A stretch of DNA of 24,430 nucleotides from UBA7803 sp041686955 (GCA_041686955.1 JAWLCV010000059.1:1-24430), one strand, 5' to 3'. Numbered from the stretch's first letter, positions 1 through 8,167 are shown. Notes: generated by a model from the letters alone, not told the origin. Numbers and translations: made by a program.

Positions 1-1
1 C

Positions 2-250
2 ACCATCCCCGACCTGGCGGATGCGATGCGGGTACCCGTGCCGCGGCGGGCTGACGGTACCGGAGCCGAAGCCGCCTCGGACGTGCCGGTGGCCCGGGCG
101 GCTCTGATGGAGCACTCGCCAGCCGTTGGCGCCCCGGGATCGCCGCACGTGGCGCCGCCGCCGGCCACCGCGCCGTCCTTCCACCGACCGCCCCGTCGCC
201 CGTTCGCCGTCGCCGCGTACGCGCGCCGGGTGAGCGAGGTTCAGCCATGA
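2..250 (+). CDS. 3' tail of an unidentified upstream gene (partial)
   Basis: An open frame enters from the left edge and reads for 82 codons to a TGA at 248-250. That stop overlaps the ATG of the MoxR-type ATPase as ATGA, the same junction style used elsewhere in this operon, which is the main reason to take it as real coding sequence. The visible residues begin Thr-Ile-Pro-Asp-Leu-Ala-Asp-Ala-Met-Arg-Val-Pro-Val and then become a Pro/Ala/Arg-rich low-complexity tail with no membrane segment. I do not recognise the family and assign no function. The in-frame ATG at 26 is unlikely to be the start, because the frame is open before it and there is no convincing ribosome-binding site. Confidence 0.5.
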   Translation, partial: TIPDLADAMRVPVPRRADGTGAEAASDVPVARAALMEHSPAVGAPGSPHVAPPPATAPSFHRPPRRPFAVAAYARRVSEVQP

Positions 251-1212
251 GTGAGTCGGACCTGCAGCGCGCCCGCGACGATCTGGGGAGGCTCCGCGCC
301 GCTCTGGAGTCGGCGATTCTGGGGCAGTCCCGAGTGATAGACGAGGTTCTGACCGGCTTCTGCGCCGGCGGCCACCTGCTCCTGGAAGGCCTCCCGGGGC
401 TCGGCAAGACCGAGTTGGTGAAGTGTCTGGCGACCGCGCTGAACCTGTCTCTGTCGCGCATTCAATGCACCCCGGACCTGCTGCCCGCAGACGTCATCGG
501 CTCCGAGATGCTGGACGATCACCAGAGGCTGACCTTCCGCCCCGGCCCGCTGTTCGCGCCCCTGGTCCTGGTGGACGAGATCAATCGGGCCACGCCCCGC
601 ACACAGGCCGCATTTCTGGAGGCCATGCAGGAGGGTCAGGTGACCTACCTCGGCCACCACTACCCGCTCCCCCTGCCCTTCCGGGTGCTCGCTACACAGA
701 ACCCCATCGAGCTGGAGGGAACGTTTCCGCTACCGGAGGCACAGCTCGACCGCTTCATGATGAAGATCGTGGTTCCGGCACCGGGGGCGGAAACCCTGCT
801 GGCCATCGCAGACCGCACTCTCGAGGCTGAGGCGGCGGCACTGCCTCCGGTCCTGGATGGTCCGGGGCTGGACAACGTGCTCGCAGAGGTGCAGAGCGTC
901 ATCGTCGCCGAGCCGTTGCGCCAGGCCGCCGTCGACCTGGTGATGGCGCTGCAGCCGGCATCGGCGACGGCGCATCCACTGGCTCGCCGCCATCTCCGGT
1001 TCGGCCCCAGTCCCCGGGCTCTGCAGGCGTTGCTGCGCTGCGCCCGGGCCAGCGCCCTGCTCCGCGGCCGGGGACACGTGGCGGTTGCCGATCTGCGATA
1101 CGCCGCTCCCGGCGTGCTCCGCCACCGGCTGCTGCTGCGTTTCGAAAGCACCCTGGATGGCCTGGAGGTCGAGGAGCTTCTGGATCGGGTGGTGAGCGAG
1201 CGATTGACGTGA
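247..1212 (+). CDS. MoxR-family AAA+ ATPase
   Basis: A 321-residue cytosolic AAA_3 (MoxR) ATPase of normal family length. Walker A GLPGLGKT lies at residues 48-55, Walker B LVLVDEINRA at 106-115, the sensor-1 stretch ATQNP at 149-153 and the arginine-finger segment EAQLDRF at 164-170. MoxR proteins are thought to act with von Willebrand factor A (VWA) partners as ATP-driven chaperones that mature, activate or insert metals into other proteins. The order here, MoxR then DUF58 then VWA proteins, is the classic neighbourhood. The start ATG overlaps the stop of the upstream gene (ATGA), and the stop overlaps the GTG start of the DUF58 gene (GTGA), so translation is probably coupled along the operon. 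The client protein cannot be read from the sequence. Confidence 0.93.
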   Translation: MSESDLQRARDDLGRLRAALESAILGQSRVIDEVLTGFCAGGHLLLEGLPGLGKTELVKCLATALNLSLSRIQCTPDLLPADVIGSEMLDDHQRLTFRPGPLFAPLVLVDEINRATPRTQAAFLEAMQEGQVTYLGHHYPLPLPFRVLATQNPIELEGTFPLPEAQLDRFMMKIVVPAPGAETLLAIADRTLEAEAAALPPVLDGPGLDNVLAEVQSVIVAEPLRQAAVDLVMALQPASATAHPLARRHLRFGPSPRALQALLRCARASALLRGRGHVAVADLRYAAPGVLRHRLLLRFESTLDGLEVEELLDRVVSERLT

Positions 1213-2090
1213 GCGCCCGCCATCCACTGGACGCGGTAGGCGAGGACGATCTGCGTCGCCTCGCACGGTCCCGCACGTCGCTGCTTCGTACCGCGGGCAG
1301 CCGGACACGGGCCGGTTCGGCGCGCACCACCCGCGCCGGCGCAAACGCCGGATGGGAGTATCGGGAGCACCGACCTTATCTACCCGGAGACGACCTCCGC
1401 CGCCTCGACTGGCGGGTGAGCGCCCGGCGGTCCCACCCCTACGTGCGCACCTTCGACGAGGAGCGCACCAGCGACTGGGTGGTGTGCCTGGACGACAGCG
1501 CCTCCATGAGCCGTCCCGACCCGCGGCGCTGGCATCTGGCGATTCAACTCTGCCTCGTGATGGCCTACCTGCTGCTGAACGGTGGCGGCCAGGTGGGGCT
1601 GGCCCTGTTCGGCCCGCGTCCGCAGTTCTGGTGCCCACCCGGCAGCGGCCGGCTTCAATACCTGCGCCTCGCCCGGCGGTTGCGGGAGATTCCCGGCCCG
1701 CAGCCCGTGGGCTCCGCACACCTCGGCGCGCTGGTCCGGCTGGTGCCGCCGGGCCGCCACCTCGTGGTCATCAGCGACTTTCTGGCGGAAGACGCCATGA
1801 TTGGGAACCTGACGGCCTTGCAACGGCCGCAGCGCCGGCTTCAGCTGGTGCAGATCACCTCCCCGGCCGACGCCGCCGCCGGCGCATCGCCCGTGCTGGA
1901 GGACGCCGAGTCCGGACGCCGGCTGGCCGTGCGAGAAGGTGCGGCCGACACAGCGCGGCTCGCGTTGGCCACCCACCACGAGACCCTGAGCCGGTACTGC
2001 CTCGGCGCCGGCCTCAGCCTCGGCCGCTGTCACAGCGACCAGCCGTGGCAGAACGCGCTCATGGGCATGCTGGGTCCTGCCGATGATTGA
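1209..2090 (+). CDS. DUF58 domain-containing protein
   Basis: A 293-residue DUF58 protein. The family signature is clear: a YLPGDDLRRLDWR segment near residues 57-69, then a VWA-like fold opening with a metal-ion-dependent adhesion site (MIDAS) motif Asp-x-Ser-x-Ser at 95-99 (DDSAS). A later HLVVISDFL strand is typical of the family. There is no signal peptide or convincing transmembrane helix, so it is probably cytosolic or peripheral. DUF58 proteins almost always pair with MoxR ATPases and are thought to be adaptors or partners in complex maturation. The GTG start at 1209 is chosen because it forms a 4-nt overlap with the ATPase stop. The 3' end overlaps the next gene by 8 nt. Confidence 0.9.
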   Translation: MSARHPLDAVGEDDLRRLARSRTSLLRTAGSRTRAGSARTTRAGANAGWEYREHRPYLPGDDLRRLDWRVSARRSHPYVRTFDEERTSDWVVCLDDSASMSRPDPRRWHLAIQLCLVMAYLLLNGGGQVGLALFGPRPQFWCPPGSGRLQYLRLARRLREIPGPQPVGSAHLGALVRLVPPGRHLVVISDFLAEDAMIGNLTALQRPQRRLQLVQITSPADAAAGASPVLEDAESGRRLAVREGAADTARLALATHHETLSRYCLGAGLSLGRCHSDQPWQNALMGMLGPADD

Positions 2091-3624
2091 CGGGCCGCTG
2101 CACGGATGGCTGCTGGCGGCGGCCGTGGCCGGGCTGGTGTGGTGGCTGCACCGCGGTCACCGCTGGCGACAACCGGCGGTGGTGGCGGCGCTTTTCCTCT
2201 GGCAGCGGGCGGCGGAGCAACCGGGAGGTCGCGGGCCGACCCGCCGCGCTGCCCCCGTGTGGCTGCTGCGGGCCGCCGTCTGCGCCGCGCTGGTGTTCGC
2301 GTTGACCGGCCTGTCGTGGCGGGATCTCTCGCCTCCGCCCCTGGTCATCTGGTTCGACGACTCCCCGAGCATGCTGGCCCGGGAGCAAGGTGCGCGCCGC
2401 GCCGAACAGGCGCTGCAGCGCCTGGTGGAGATGGTTGGGGAGAGGCCCGCAGAAGTTCGCTTCCTCGGAAGCCCGGACCACGTCCGGCCGTTGCGGGACA
2501 TCGCCCGGCTCGGGCCCGAGCCCTGGCCGGCGCAGGCCGCGGCGGCGGCGCCGATCCTCGACGTGCGAGCCGGCCGGGAGCACTGGCTGGCGACGGACGG
2601 CGCCACGCCCCGCGTTCGGCTGGTGTCGGAGAGCTACCCGTTTCACCGGCTCGTGCAGGTGGGCGCCGCCACCGAGAACGTGGCCGTTGTGGGGCTGGTG
2701 TTGCGCCGTGCCCTGCACGATCCGCGCATTCTCGGCGCGGTGCGGGTGGCCAACCTGGGACGCCGTCCAGCCACCCGAACCGTCACCGTCACTGCCGGGT
2801 CCGGCGAAATTCTCCGCCAGCGGCTGGAGCTCGCGCCCGACGCCGTACGGACGTTCGGCTTCGAGATGCCGGCGCGGGCAGCGGCGGAGGCGGTAGCCGC
2901 GCGGCTGGACCACGCCGATGCTCTCCCCGAGGACGATGCCATGTCCGTCGAGACAAGGCCGCTGACACCCCTGGCGCTGCGGGTGGGCGGTGCCTGCCCG
3001 ACGCCGTTGCGCCAGGCGCTGACCGCTCATCCGGGGCTCCGCCTCGCGGCGGCCGGCGCGACCACCGACCTCGCCGTCGAGTGCGCGGCGCCACCGGCGC
3101 CGGCCGGTGCCGCGCCGAGCGCCGGCTGGCGCCCCACCAGCGAGCTGTTGGAATGGCTCGGCCCCGACGGTGCGACCCGGTACTTCCCTGGGCCGTGGCG
3201 GGCCATCAGCGCGTCGCCCCCGGTCCCCGGCGCCTCGGTGCTGATTCGGGACGCGGACGGCGGTCCCCCGCTGGTCCTGGCGGCCCCGGGATGGATCCGG
3301 CTGCTCGTCGATCTGGATCCCGCAAGGATGCCTCCGGGATTGGATTATCCGGATCTGGTGAGCGCCATAGTCGGCGCGGCTCGGCCTCCGGCGTTGCTGG
3401 ACCCGCTGGTGAGCCGGGAGCGACCCCCGGACGCCAGCCGCATCGCTCCCCGCGCGCTGGCGCCCCGGACCGCGGCCGGCAGCGCGCCGGCCGTGCCCCA
3501 CAGCGTGGACCTGACGCCGGTGCTCGTGGCGCTGGCGATGGCACTCGTGGCCGCGGATCTGGTCTTCCAGGGAGCGCGCAGGCCGCATCCCTCCGGCCAC
3601 CCGCGCACCGCGGCGGGAGCCTGA
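2083..3624 (+). CDS. BatA-like membrane protein with VWA-like domain
   Basis: A 513-residue protein. It has two hydrophobic helices near the N terminus (about residues 9-22 and 59-78), then a VWA-like domain opening at IWFDDSPSM with Asp-x-Ser-x-Ser at 92-96, and one C-terminal helix at about 477-495. The layout resembles the BatA/aerotolerance group (N-terminal membrane domain, VWA domain, C-terminal anchor), but it is longer and the middle is divergent. The later MIDAS acidic and threonine positions are hard to place. It is probably an inner-membrane partner of the MoxR ATPase. The ATG at 2083 overlaps the DUF58 stop by 8 nt, and only 1 nt separates its TGA from the next GTG. The family is a confident call; the exact subfamily is not. 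Confidence 0.8.
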   Translation: MIDGPLHGWLLAAAVAGLVWWLHRGHRWRQPAVVAALFLWQRAAEQPGGRGPTRRAAPVWLLRAAVCAALVFALTGLSWRDLSPPPLVIWFDDSPSMLAREQGARRAEQALQRLVEMVGERPAEVRFLGSPDHVRPLRDIARLGPEPWPAQAAAAAPILDVRAGREHWLATDGATPRVRLVSESYPFHRLVQVGAATENVAVVGLVLRRALHDPRILGAVRVANLGRRPATRTVTVTAGSGEILRQRLELAPDAVRTFGFEMPARAAAEAVAARLDHADALPEDDAMSVETRPLTPLALRVGGACPTPLRQALTAHPGLRLAAAGATTDLAVECAAPPAPAGAAPSAGWRPTSELLEWLGPDGATRYFPGPWRAISASPPVPGASVLIRDADGGPPLVLAAPGWIRLLVDLDPARMPPGLDYPDLVSAIVGAARPPALLDPLVSRERPPDASRIAPRALAPRTAAGSAPAVPHSVDLTPVLVALAMALVAADLVFQGARRPHPSGHPRTAAGA

Positions 3625-3625
3625 C

Positions 3626-6013
3626 GTGGTAGCCATCAGCCCGCCCGCCTTGGCCCGAGTCGCCGCGCTCGGGCTTCTGGCCGCGGCCTCGACATCCCCC
3701 GCCTGGCGCGTGTCCACGATCCCGCGACCCATCGTGCTGCTGGACGCTTCGGCCAGCATGGCAGTGCACCACCAGGCGCCCCGAACGCTGCTCGGCTCCT
3801 GGCTCCAGGCGAATCCGCAGCTCGAGAGCGTGGCTCTGGTGAGCTTCGCCGCCGTTCCCGGCCCCCCGGTGACGGTGTCAGCCGAACGCCCGATCCCCGA
3901 TCTGCCCACGGTGGACGACTCCGCCACCCACATCGAAGCAGCGTTGCGGCGGGCCCTGGAGATGGCGGCGCCGGAGCAGCCGGTGGTTCTGCTGAGCGAC
4001 GGCGTGGAAACCGCCGGCGATGCCGCCGGACTCCTGCGCCGCGCCGGGGAGCGGGGCATCCCCGTGTACGCTGTGGAACCCGGCGTCGCCAGTGAGCCTT
4101 CCGCGGCCATCGAGGACGTTCGCGTCCCCGACGTGGTGGCGCCGGGCGAAGCTTTCACCGCGGCCGTCGCCGTCACCGGCACCGCCCGTCAGCCCGGGCG
4201 GCTCGAGGTCTACGCCAGCCGGGTCGCTGCGTGGACAGAGGCGCTGACCATTCCAGCCGGGCGCACGGTGCTGCCGGTGCCCCTCACCGCCCCCGGCACC
4301 GGCCCGCTGGAGCTGGCGTTCGTGCTGCGCGCCGAGACCGACGTCAGCGACGCGGACAACGGCTGGCAGGCGCTGGTGGACGTCGCTGGCCCTATAGAGG
4401 TGCACTACGTGACTGCGCCCGGAAACGACGCGCCGCTGCTGGCCAGTCTGGCCGCTGGGGGCTGGCGGGTCACGCGGGTTCCGCCGGAACGTCTCGGCTG
4501 GAGCGTGGGCCGCCGTCCGGCGGTTCTGGTGCTGGACGACGTTCCGGTCAGCGCGGCCGCCCCGGAGGCCTGGACGGAGCTGACCCGCGCCGTCCGCAAC
4601 CAGGGAATGGGGTTGGTGGTTCTGGGCGGCGAGCACGCCTTCGGCGGCGGCGCCTACCGGGGGTCCACCTTGGAGGCCGTGCTGCCGGTGACGGCGGAAG
4701 CGGGCGTTCCCCTGCCACCGGCCGCCGCCGTCTTCGTCCTGGACCGCTCCGGCAGCATGGGGCGCCAGGTGCAGGGCCGATCCCGCTGGGCCTATGCAAC
4801 GAGCGCCGTCGTCGGCACCGCGGCCTCGCTGAGAAGCGACCAGGTGGGGATCGTGGCCTTTCAAGACGACGCCGAGATCCTTCTATCCCTCGGGCGCCAC
4901 GCCGACCTGGACCGGCAGGTGCGGACCGCCCTGGAGACCGTGGCCCCGGCCGGCCCCACCCGGCTCGCGGAAGGGCTCGAGCTGGCGCTGGATCAGCTCG
5001 CCGACAGCGACGTCCGACACCGCTTGCTGGTTCTGTTGACCGACGGGTTCACCGCCGCGGAAGACCTCGCCGGGGCACGGCGACGAATCCGCGATCTCGG
5101 CGTGGAAGTGATCGGTCTGGCGGTGGGGGGCGACGCCGACCTGGGGGTTCTCGATTCCCTGTGCCGGGTCAACGACGGCCTGCTGCTGCGTCTGGACGAC
5201 GTGGCCCGGCTGCCACAGCTCATGGCCGAGGCGGTGGGTTCACGGCGCGCCACCGTCACCCGGACGACCACAGCTCCCGTGACCGCAGCACCCGTGCCGT
5301 TTCTGCCCGCCGCAGCAGCGTGGCCGCGCCTCGATGGCTACGCCGTGACCCGAGCCCGGGACGACGCCATCGTGCACCTGCGCGCGCCGCGGGGCGATCC
5401 GCTGCTGGTCTCGGGCCGAGCCGGACTCGGCACCGTGGTGGCGCTACCGGGGGGGCTGGGACCCTTCGCGGCGGAGTGGCCCCGTTGGGAAGCCTGGAGC
5501 GACTTCGCCGGAGGGCTGGTGGAATGGACCGCCGGTTCCCGGGACGCGGCGCCGGCTCGACTGAGCCTGCACCTGGAGGGCCCGCAGCCCCGCGCGGAGC
5601 TCGACCTGGTCGACGGCGACGGCGACTGGCTGGCGGTGGACGCGGCGGAAGCCGTCCGCGCGGTGGGATGGCTCGCGCTGCCTGGCGGGTTTGGGCCGAG
5701 CCGCGTGGAGTTCACGGCCGTGGCTCCGGGACGCCTGGTGGCGCCCCTGCCGCTGCGGGAGCCGGGGCGTCACCACCTATCGGTGCAGATCGACGATCTC
5801 TCGATCCGCCGCGGTTTCGTTCATCAGCCCCGCGCCGAGCTCCAGGGCACATCCATGCTCGAGCCGTGGCGCCGGTCCGGACTCGTTCAGCCCTGGCCTC
5901 CCGGGGGCATCGCGCCGCGGCCAGGGCAACGGCCCCTGGGCCCGCTGCTGATCGCTGCCGCCCTGCTGGCCTACCTGATTTCCATTCCGTTCGAAACAAG
6001 GAGAACCTCATGA
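3626..6013 (+). CDS. Large membrane protein with two VWA domains and a glutamine-amidotransferase-like middle
   Basis: A 795-residue protein with an N-terminal hydrophobic stretch (about residues 7-22). The first VWA domain has its MIDAS start DASAS at 40-44, a Thr at 101 and SDG at 124-126. A middle segment has a GMGLVVLGGEHAFGGGAY motif (328-345), like the class I glutamine-amidotransferase-like fold found beside VWA domains in related proteins, but no catalytic Cys is evident there. The second VWA domain has DRSGS at 373-377, followed by a TRL and an LLTDG motif. A C-terminal helix lies at about 770-788. It is probably an inner-membrane VWA partner of MoxR with a large periplasmic part. 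The GTG start is supported by a GGGAG element 7-11 nt upstream. Its TGA overlaps the receptor ATG (ATGA). Confidence 0.85.
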   Translation: MVAISPPALARVAALGLLAAASTSPAWRVSTIPRPIVLLDASASMAVHHQAPRTLLGSWLQANPQLESVALVSFAAVPGPPVTVSAERPIPDLPTVDDSATHIEAALRRALEMAAPEQPVVLLSDGVETAGDAAGLLRRAGERGIPVYAVEPGVASEPSAAIEDVRVPDVVAPGEAFTAAVAVTGTARQPGRLEVYASRVAAWTEALTIPAGRTVLPVPLTAPGTGPLELAFVLRAETDVSDADNGWQALVDVAGPIEVHYVTAPGNDAPLLASLAAGGWRVTRVPPERLGWSVGRRPAVLVLDDVPVSAAAPEAWTELTRAVRNQGMGLVVLGGEHAFGGGAYRGSTLEAVLPVTAEAGVPLPPAAAVFVLDRSGSMGRQVQGRSRWAYATSAVVGTAASLRSDQVGIVAFQDDAEILLSLGRHADLDRQVRTALETVAPAGPTRLAEGLELALDQLADSDVRHRLLVLLTDGFTAAEDLAGARRRIRDLGVEVIGLAVGGDADLGVLDSLCRVNDGLLLRLDDVARLPQLMAEAVGSRRATVTRTTTAPVTAAPVPFLPAAAAWPRLDGYAVTRARDDAIVHLRAPRGDPLLVSGRAGLGTVVALPGGLGPFAAEWPRWEAWSDFAGGLVEWTAGSRDAAPARLSLHLEGPQPRAELDLVDGDGDWLAVDAAEAVRAVGWLALPGGFGPSRVEFTAVAPGRLVAPLPLREPGRHHLSVQIDDLSIRRGFVHQPRAELQGTSMLEPWRRSGLVQPWPPGGIAPRPGQRPLGPLLIAAALLAYLISIPFETRRTS

Positions 6014-7950
6014 CACGTCACCCCAAGAGACCCGCGAGAGCGCGCGCCCTGGGCACCTTCGCTGCCTGCGCAACGCTCTTCCACGTGCCGGTGAGCGGCG
6101 CTGCGGAAACGGGCGCGGCGGATTCGATGCGCAGCATGGAGACCATGGTCGTCACCGGCACCCGTCTGGAGGGGCCCGTCACCGCCATTCCCGGCCACGT
6201 CACGGTCATCGACCGTGCGCAGCTCGAAGCCCGCCAGGCGCGCAGCGTGATCGACGTTCTGCGCTCCGTGGCCGGCCTTCAGGTCACCCAGTACGGCGGC
6301 CGCGGCGGGATCTCGTCCGTCTACCTGCGTGGTGCCGAAGCCAACTTCACCCTGGTGTTCATCGACGGCGTCCAGGTCAACGATCCCAACAACACCCGGG
6401 GCGGCTCGTTCGACTTCGCCAGCATCAACCTGGCGGAGGTGGAGCGGATCGAGGTGGTGCGCGGTGCCCAATCGTCGGTCTACGGCTCGGACGCGCTTGC
6501 CGGCACCATCAACATCGTCACCCGCGCCGCCGGCGCGGACCGCCGGCTGGAAGCGGACGCCGAGGTCGGCGAAGACGAGTACCGCCGCGGCGCGCTCCAC
6601 GCCGGTGGTTCCCTGGGGCCGGCGACGCAATTGGCCGTCACCGCCACCGCCACGGACGACGGCGACGGCATCGACGGCAACGCCTTCGACAACCGTACCC
6701 TCAGCGCCCGACTGGTGAGCCGGCCCGGCGCGAAGCTCCGCCTGACGGCGAGCGGCCGTCTCGCCGACGCCGATGCCGAAGCATTTCCGGAAGACAGCGG
6801 CGGACCCGAGCTCGCGGTGCTGCGGGCGGTGGATCGTCGGGAGCAGACCCAGCTCTCCACCGCGGCGCAACTCCGCTACGCCCACTCGCATCGGGCCACC
6901 GTGAACCTGGAGGCAGGCTTCGCGCGCCACGAGGAGGACAGCGTGTCCCCGGGCATCGCTCCCGGCGTGCGCGATGGGGTGCCGGCGAGCACTTCGAGGT
7001 CGGATCTGGAACGAACCACGCTGGGCGCCAACCTGGCGCTCGCAGCGACACCGCTGGCGGACGTGGTGCTGGGCCTCGACTTCGAGAAGGAGCGGGGCGA
7101 CCTGCAGGGGAGCCTGGAGCTCTTCCCGGGTTTCGAGCTGCCCACGGATTTCGAGCTCGAGCGGGAGATTCTGGGCGTATTCGGGGAGCTGCGGCTCGGC
7201 CGCGACCAGGGTCCGTCGCTCAGCGCCTCGCTGCGGCACGATGACCCGGACGGGCACGAGGCCGAGACCACCGGACGCCTCGGCGCCCAATACACCATGT
7301 CCTCGACCCGACTGTTCGCGAGCTGGAGCGAAGGCTACAAGCTGCCCAGCTTCTTCGCCCTGGGGCACGCTCTGGTGGGCAACCCGGACCTCCGGCCGGA
7401 AACCAGCACCACCTGGGAGGTGGGGGTGACCCGGTCGTTCGGCGGCGATCACCTCGACCTCACGCTCGTGGGCTTTCGCTCCGAGTACGAAGACCTCATC
7501 GACTTCGACCCGGCTCTGTTCACCAACGTGAACCGCAACCAGGTCGATACGACCGGCTTCGAGCTGGCCGGCAGCGCACGGCCGTCCGACGCGGTGGCGC
7601 TGCAGGCGCACCTCAGCTACGTGGACATCGACGTGGACGACGCCGGAGCGACCCTGCGCCAGCGCCCCGATTGGCGAGGCGGCATTTCCGCGGTCTGGGA
7701 CGTGACCTCGACGGTGGCGCTGGCCGCGGAGTGGCTCTACGTTGGCGAGGTGTACGACAGCGCCGTGCCCACCGGCGGGCGGACCCTCGACGGCTACCAT
7801 CGGGTGGACCTGGAGGTGTCGTGGCATGCGGTGCCGCGGCTGCGGCTGTGGCTGGCCGTGGACAACGTCCTGGACGAGAACTACGAGGAGGCCATCGGCT
7901 TTCCGGGCCTCGGGCTGCGCGGCCGGGTAGGAGTCCGCTACCACCTCTAG
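6010..7950 (+). CDS. BtuB-like TonB-dependent outer-membrane receptor
   Basis: A 646-residue TonB-dependent receptor. It has a signal-peptide-like stretch (about residues 12-33), a TonB-box-like ETMVVTG at 44-50, a plug domain containing LRGAEANFTLVFIDGVQVND and YGSDALAGTINIV, then a beta barrel to the end. Plug and barrel motifs (GNPDLRPE, SEYEDLIDFD, DNVLDENYEE near the C terminus) most resemble the vitamin B12 receptor BtuB, so corrinoid import is a reasonable guess, though another metal chelate is possible. The ATG at 6010 is chosen over upstream in-frame codons. It has an AAGGAG site at 5998-6003, overlaps the preceding TGA, and places the signal peptide correctly. The protein ends in Leu rather than the usual C-terminal aromatic residue. 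It closes the MoxR/VWA operon and has no own riboswitch or promoter region. Confidence 0.88.
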   Translation: MTRHPKRPARARALGTFAACATLFHVPVSGAAETGAADSMRSMETMVVTGTRLEGPVTAIPGHVTVIDRAQLEARQARSVIDVLRSVAGLQVTQYGGRGGISSVYLRGAEANFTLVFIDGVQVNDPNNTRGGSFDFASINLAEVERIEVVRGAQSSVYGSDALAGTINIVTRAAGADRRLEADAEVGEDEYRRGALHAGGSLGPATQLAVTATATDDGDGIDGNAFDNRTLSARLVSRPGAKLRLTASGRLADADAEAFPEDSGGPELAVLRAVDRREQTQLSTAAQLRYAHSHRATVNLEAGFARHEEDSVSPGIAPGVRDGVPASTSRSDLERTTLGANLALAATPLADVVLGLDFEKERGDLQGSLELFPGFELPTDFELEREILGVFGELRLGRDQGPSLSASLRHDDPDGHEAETTGRLGAQYTMSSTRLFASWSEGYKLPSFFALGHALVGNPDLRPETSTTWEVGVTRSFGGDHLDLTLVGFRSEYEDLIDFDPALFTNVNRNQVDTTGFELAGSARPSDAVALQAHLSYVDIDVDDAGATLRQRPDWRGGISAVWDVTSTVALAAEWLYVGEVYDSAVPTGGRTLDGYHRVDLEVSWHAVPRLRLWLAVDNVLDENYEEAIGFPGLGLRGRVGVRYHL

Positions 7951-7960
7951 TCCCGCTGCC

Positions 7961-7977
7961 GGGGTTGAAACCTCCCC
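7961..7977 (+). terminator. Weak hairpin after the receptor gene
   Basis: A short imperfect hairpin (GGGGTT / AACC-bulge-CCCC) lies 10 nt past the receptor stop and is followed only by GTT. It could mark the end of the MoxR operon, but the stem is short and there is no T-run. Confidence 0.25.
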
Positions 7978-7983
7978 GTTGCA

Positions 7984-8007
7984 CCACATCTATATAGAGG
8001 TATGTGG
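7984..8007. promoter_or_regulatory. AT-rich interrupted palindrome
   Basis: CCACAT at 7984-7989 is the inverted repeat of ATGTGG at 8002-8007. Overlapping it is a perfect 10-bp palindrome TCTATATAGA at 7989-7998. This is one of only two strongly AT-rich islands in the window and lies just upstream of the Hsp20 remnant, so it may be an old operator or promoter element. No -35 partner is visible and the binding protein is unknown. Confidence 0.35.
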
Positions 8008-8008
8008 A

Positions 8009-8167
8009 ATGTGGAGGTCTGATGAGCACGTTGAGCGCGCAGTGCAGCTACCCGCGTCGGTGGATGAAGCCAACGCCAAGGCCCGGTACCATGCCTGGAT
8101 GCTGACCGTACGGCTGCCCAAGGTGCAGCCGAGAAAGCGGTCCCGCATCGCCATCGAAAAAAGCTGA
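8009..8167 (+). pseudogene. Hsp20 (alpha-crystallin) C-terminal remnant
   Basis: This 52-codon open frame matches only the C-terminal part of small heat-shock proteins. The pattern RAVQLPASVDEANAKARY then LTVRLPK and a basic RSRIAIE end reproduces the Hsp20 layout (R-x-x-LP-x-x-VD, A-x-Y, LTV-x-LPK, RI-x-I). A normal Hsp20 has about 130-160 residues, so the N-terminal arm and the first half of the alpha-crystallin domain are missing. The usual Gly before LTV is also absent (AWM). A GAGG lies 9 nt before ATG 8009, so a short peptide could still be made. A TTG at 7979 would add 10 residues. I read it as a decayed gene. Its sequence identity is fairly clear; its expression is not. Confidence 0.6.

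Noticed and set aside
2059..4182. 707-codon minus-strand frame opposite the VWA genes
   Set aside because: Arg/Gly/Pro-rich shadow spanning two real genes that have VWA motifs.
4231..6009. In-frame extension upstream of the TonB receptor
   Set aside because: It lies wholly inside the two-VWA gene, is Arg/Gly-rich, and the ATG at 6010 has a ribosome-binding site and signal peptide.
5700..6009. Cobalamin riboswitch before the BtuB-like gene
   Set aside because: The stretch is continuous VWA-protein coding sequence and no B12-box-like element was seen.
5971..7989. 672-codon minus-strand frame opposite the TonB receptor
   Set aside because: Low-complexity translation without family motifs; the plus strand has full plug and barrel motifs.
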